Source: Bordetella parapertussis | GTDB lineage: Bacteria > Pseudomonadota > Gammaproteobacteria > Burkholderiales > Burkholderiaceae_B | Direction of reading: 5' to 3' | Length of the DNA: 8,051 bases | Assembly (NCBI GenBank): GCA_945869355.1 | Contig: CAMBPA010000046.1 | Location: forward strand, 1 to 8,051 | In this document: positions 6,028-8,051 of the stretch, piece by piece | How positions within the stretch are numbered: position 1 is the first letter of the stretch | How the letters are laid out: each line of letters begins with the position of its first letter | Made by a program: the position numbers and the translations under genes | The notes under the pieces: generated by a model | Seen by the model: only the letters and a program-made list of their open reading frames with translations | Told to the model about the DNA's origin: nothing | Database searches by the model: none

Positions 6028-7306
6028 TGCAACGATTCCTCTCTTACTTCTTTTTGTTGGTCTCCTCGTTTCTGGGATGTGGATTCCGTTTGCTGTCGGA
6101 ATTGCGGCTCTCGCCTACCTTCTGCACGCAGGTGGTGTGCCAAGCCTCACGTCCTTAGGCTTAGTGAGCTGGGGGAGCATGAACAGCTTCACCTTGACGG
6201 CAATCCCCTTATTTATACTGATGGCAGAGATTCTTCTTGAAAGCGGTTTAAGCCAGCGAATCTTTCGAGGGCTCTCTCAGGTTGTACGCTTTTTACCTGG
6301 TGGGCTTCTACAAACGAATATCGCTGGCTGTGCCGTCTTCGCGGCGGTGAGTGGCTCAAGCGTAGCGTGCGCAGCCTCAATCGGAACAGTGTCCGTCCCT
6401 CAGCTTCGCCAGCGGGGCTACGATATGTCTCTCGCATCCGGCACCTTGGCGGCAGGCGGTACGCTTGGTATTCTAATTCCCCCCTCGATCGCCATGATTG
6501 TGTACGGCACATTCGCCGAAACATCGATCGCCAAACTGTTTTTAGCTGGTATTGTCCCAGGCTTAGTGCTGACTGGACTTTTTATGCTTTACGTTGGCAT
6601 ACGCGCTGTCCTTAACCCTAGCCTTGCGCCGAAAGACAACTCCGGGCCGAGGACGTCATGGCTTGGCGTGGTGAATGATGTCATGCCCTTCGGTGTGATG
6701 ATCATCCTATTAATGGGCAGTCTGTACAGCGGGATTGTGACCCCGACAGAAGCCGCCGCGCTTGGCTGTTGTATCGCTTGGTTAGTATCCAAGATCTGGG
6801 GCGAGATGTCGTTTTCAACGCTTCGTCGTGCCATACGGAAATCCGTTATTGCGACAGGATCAATCCTGTTCGTTGTGTATGCAGCCTTTTTATTCTCCTA
6901 CGCAATTGGCTTGGCAGGAATCGCGAAAGAAATATCAGAGGGCGTCACACAAGCGGGCATTTCAAAAGAAATGTTTCTGCTGTTTGTCGTGTTAGCGCTG
7001 ACGATTCTTGGCTGTTTTGTAGACAGCATGGGTATGATGGTCATTACCGTACCCATTCTTTTGCCCTCACTCCATGTCTACAACATTGATCCCATATGGT
7101 TTGGTATCCTCATTGTTCTGTTGGTTGAACTAGGGCAAGTCACACCGCCGATGGGTATGAATTTATTCGTGATAAAAAATATTTCAGGCGAATCGCTCAG
7201 CAGTGTCATCCGCGGAACCATGCCCTTCTGGGGACTGTATCTATTTCTGATGGTGCTCATCTATTTCTTCCCTCAGCTTGTTCTTTGGCTCCCAGGGCTT
7301 ACATAA
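6020..7306 (+). CDS. dctM: TRAP transporter large permease, DctM family
   Basis: A 428-residue, very hydrophobic inner-membrane protein of normal DctM length with about 11-12 membrane segments; this is the sodium-driven transport subunit that moves the receptor-delivered substrate. Family motifs in order: MAEILLESGLSQRIF (68-82), the AAVSGSSVACAASIG loop (108-122), AAGGTLGILIPPSIAMIVYG (144-163), GIVTPTEAAA (238-247), FVDSMGMM (333-340) and VELGQVTPPMGMNLFV (369-384). The SGSS, PPS and TPP segments belong to the hairpin and unwound regions thought to form the sodium and substrate sites. I chose the ATG at 6020 because it has AGAGG (6009-6013) 6 bases upstream and begins directly with the first membrane segment; an in-frame TTG at 5930 would add residues encoded inside the small permease gene. 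It overlaps that gene by 8 bases, implying coupled translation at matched levels. The symbol is the generic family name. Confidence 0.94.
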   Translation: MDSATIPLLLLFVGLLVSGMWIPFAVGIAALAYLLHAGGVPSLTSLGLVSWGSMNSFTLTAIPLFILMAEILLESGLSQRIFRGLSQVVRFLPGGLLQTNIAGCAVFAAVSGSSVACAASIGTVSVPQLRQRGYDMSLASGTLAAGGTLGILIPPSIAMIVYGTFAETSIAKLFLAGIVPGLVLTGLFMLYVGIRAVLNPSLAPKDNSGPRTSWLGVVNDVMPFGVMIILLMGSLYSGIVTPTEAAALGCCIAWLVSKIWGEMSFSTLRRAIRKSVIATGSILFVVYAAFLFSYAIGLAGIAKEISEGVTQAGISKEMFLLFVVLALTILGCFVDSMGMMVITVPILLPSLHVYNIDPIWFGILIVLLVELGQVTPPMGMNLFVIKNISGESLSSVIRGTMPFWGLYLFLMVLIYFFPQLVLWLPGLT

Positions 7307-7315
7307 TCACTCCGT

Positions 7316-8051
7316 ATGAAATGGTCTAACTTTAATGTAAGCAAGTCGCTACCGACGCCGCTCTATCACCAAATTTACTCTCACCTACGGGACTGCATTC
7401 AAAACGGTATATTTGCGCCAGACAGCTTATTCCCGAGTGAGAGTCAGATTGAAAAAGAGCTTAATGTCTCGCGCATTACAGCGCGTCGCGCAATGGACGA
7501 ACTCTCTGCGCGAGGCCTAATTAGTCGCCAACAAGGCAAGGCCTCTCGCGTTGCTGCCTATCGACCAAGCACCCACTTGTTAGCCGGTGTTGAGGGCATG
7601 ATTGAGAACAACCGCAGGATGGGTGATTCAACGACAGTCGAGTTGCTCTCTTACGAGACCATCGCGGCGACAGACGATGTTGTCCGCACGCTAAAAGTCA
7701 AACGCGGAGAACCTGTTTTATGGTCGGTACGCGTCAGAAGTTTAGACGGGGTCCCATTTTCCTACGCTGTCACGTATCTGCCACAAGGCGTTACGCGTCA
7801 AATCAAGTCCGAGCAAATGTCCACCAAACCCTTGTTAGAGTTATTGGAGACAGCCGGAATCATTATTGGACGAGCGGAACAAGTCATTAGCGCCAAAAAC
7901 GCAACGCCTGCCGTCGCGCGCGCCTTGCATATCGAACCGGGAGAGGCGCTTCTTATCTCAGACAGAATTGTTTACGATCTGTCAGACCGACCGGTCGAAT
8001 GGATCTCCGTTCAATATCGTCCGGACATCTATCAGTACGGTGTGGATCTTG
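7316..8051 (+). CDS. GntR family transcriptional regulator with UTRA domain (partial at 3' end)
   Basis: The frame opens at 7316 and runs off the right edge after 245 residues, so only a short C-terminal tail should be missing. Residues about 13-82 form a GntR winged helix-turn-helix: TPLYHQIYSHLRDCIQNG, then FPSESQIEKELNVSRITARR (39-58) and the wing GLISRQQGKASRV (67-79). Residues about 100-240 form a UTRA ligand-binding domain (HutC subfamily), with VKRGEPVLWSVRVRSLDGVP (128-147), LLELLETAGI (173-182), LHIEPGEALLISDRIVYD (204-221) and the closing YRPDIYQY (234-241). Such proteins usually repress a catabolic operon until a pathway metabolite binds the UTRA domain. The gene starts 9 bases after the large permease with no clear Shine-Dalgarno sequence, so it probably relies on translation from upstream and low expression. 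The likely target is the palindrome at 1778-1795, making the operon autoregulated; this is inferred from position and operator shape. Confidence 0.92.
   Translation, partial: MKWSNFNVSKSLPTPLYHQIYSHLRDCIQNGIFAPDSLFPSESQIEKELNVSRITARRAMDELSARGLISRQQGKASRVAAYRPSTHLLAGVEGMIENNRRMGDSTTVELLSYETIAATDDVVRTLKVKRGEPVLWSVRVRSLDGVPFSYAVTYLPQGVTRQIKSEQMSTKPLLELLETAGIIIGRAEQVISAKNATPAVARALHIEPGEALLISDRIVYDLSDRPVEWISVQYRPDIYQYGVDL

Overview
The window looks like a chromosomal stretch from a proteobacterium, most likely a betaproteobacterium of the order Burkholderiales. The basis is the Bug-type (TctC) solute receptor at the left edge, a family greatly expanded in that order, together with TRAP transport and AtuA/DUF4387 genes and moderate GC. 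This is inference from family distribution; there is no rRNA or other taxonomic marker here.

Left part (1-1742): a Bug/TctC periplasmic receptor gene runs leftwards off the edge. A short divergent intergenic region (461-596) separates it from a rightward gene for a TMEM43-family membrane protein. These two genes have no visible functional tie to the rest.

Right part (1743-8051): a compact seven-gene rightward operon starts after a 134-base intergenic region. That region holds a sigma70-like promoter whose spacer is almost filled by a perfect 18-base palindrome, a likely repressor operator, followed by a small inverted repeat in the predicted leader. The order is: DUF4387 protein, AtuA-family (DUF1446) protein, isocitrate lyase/PEP mutase-superfamily lyase with an intact KRCGH motif, TRAP receptor (DctP), TRAP small permease (DctQ), TRAP large permease (DctM), and a GntR/UTRA regulator that is cut by the window end. 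The genes overlap by 4 to 8 bases or sit 9 to 21 bases apart.

How they may work together (inference): the TRAP system imports an organic acid, DUF4387 plus the AtuA-like protein rearrange, dehydrate or otherwise convert it, and the lyase cleaves a resulting malate- or isocitrate-like acid into pyruvate or a similar 2-oxo acid plus a second fragment. The GntR protein would repress the operon at the palindrome and release it on binding an acid effector. The substrate cannot be read from the sequence, and the chemistry of the AtuA/DUF4387 pair is, to my knowledge, not established. This is the most interesting system in the window.

No intergenic stretch exceeds 300 bases. I saw no tRNA, rRNA, CRISPR array, insertion sequence or phage gene, and no convincing intrinsic terminator in an intergenic region.
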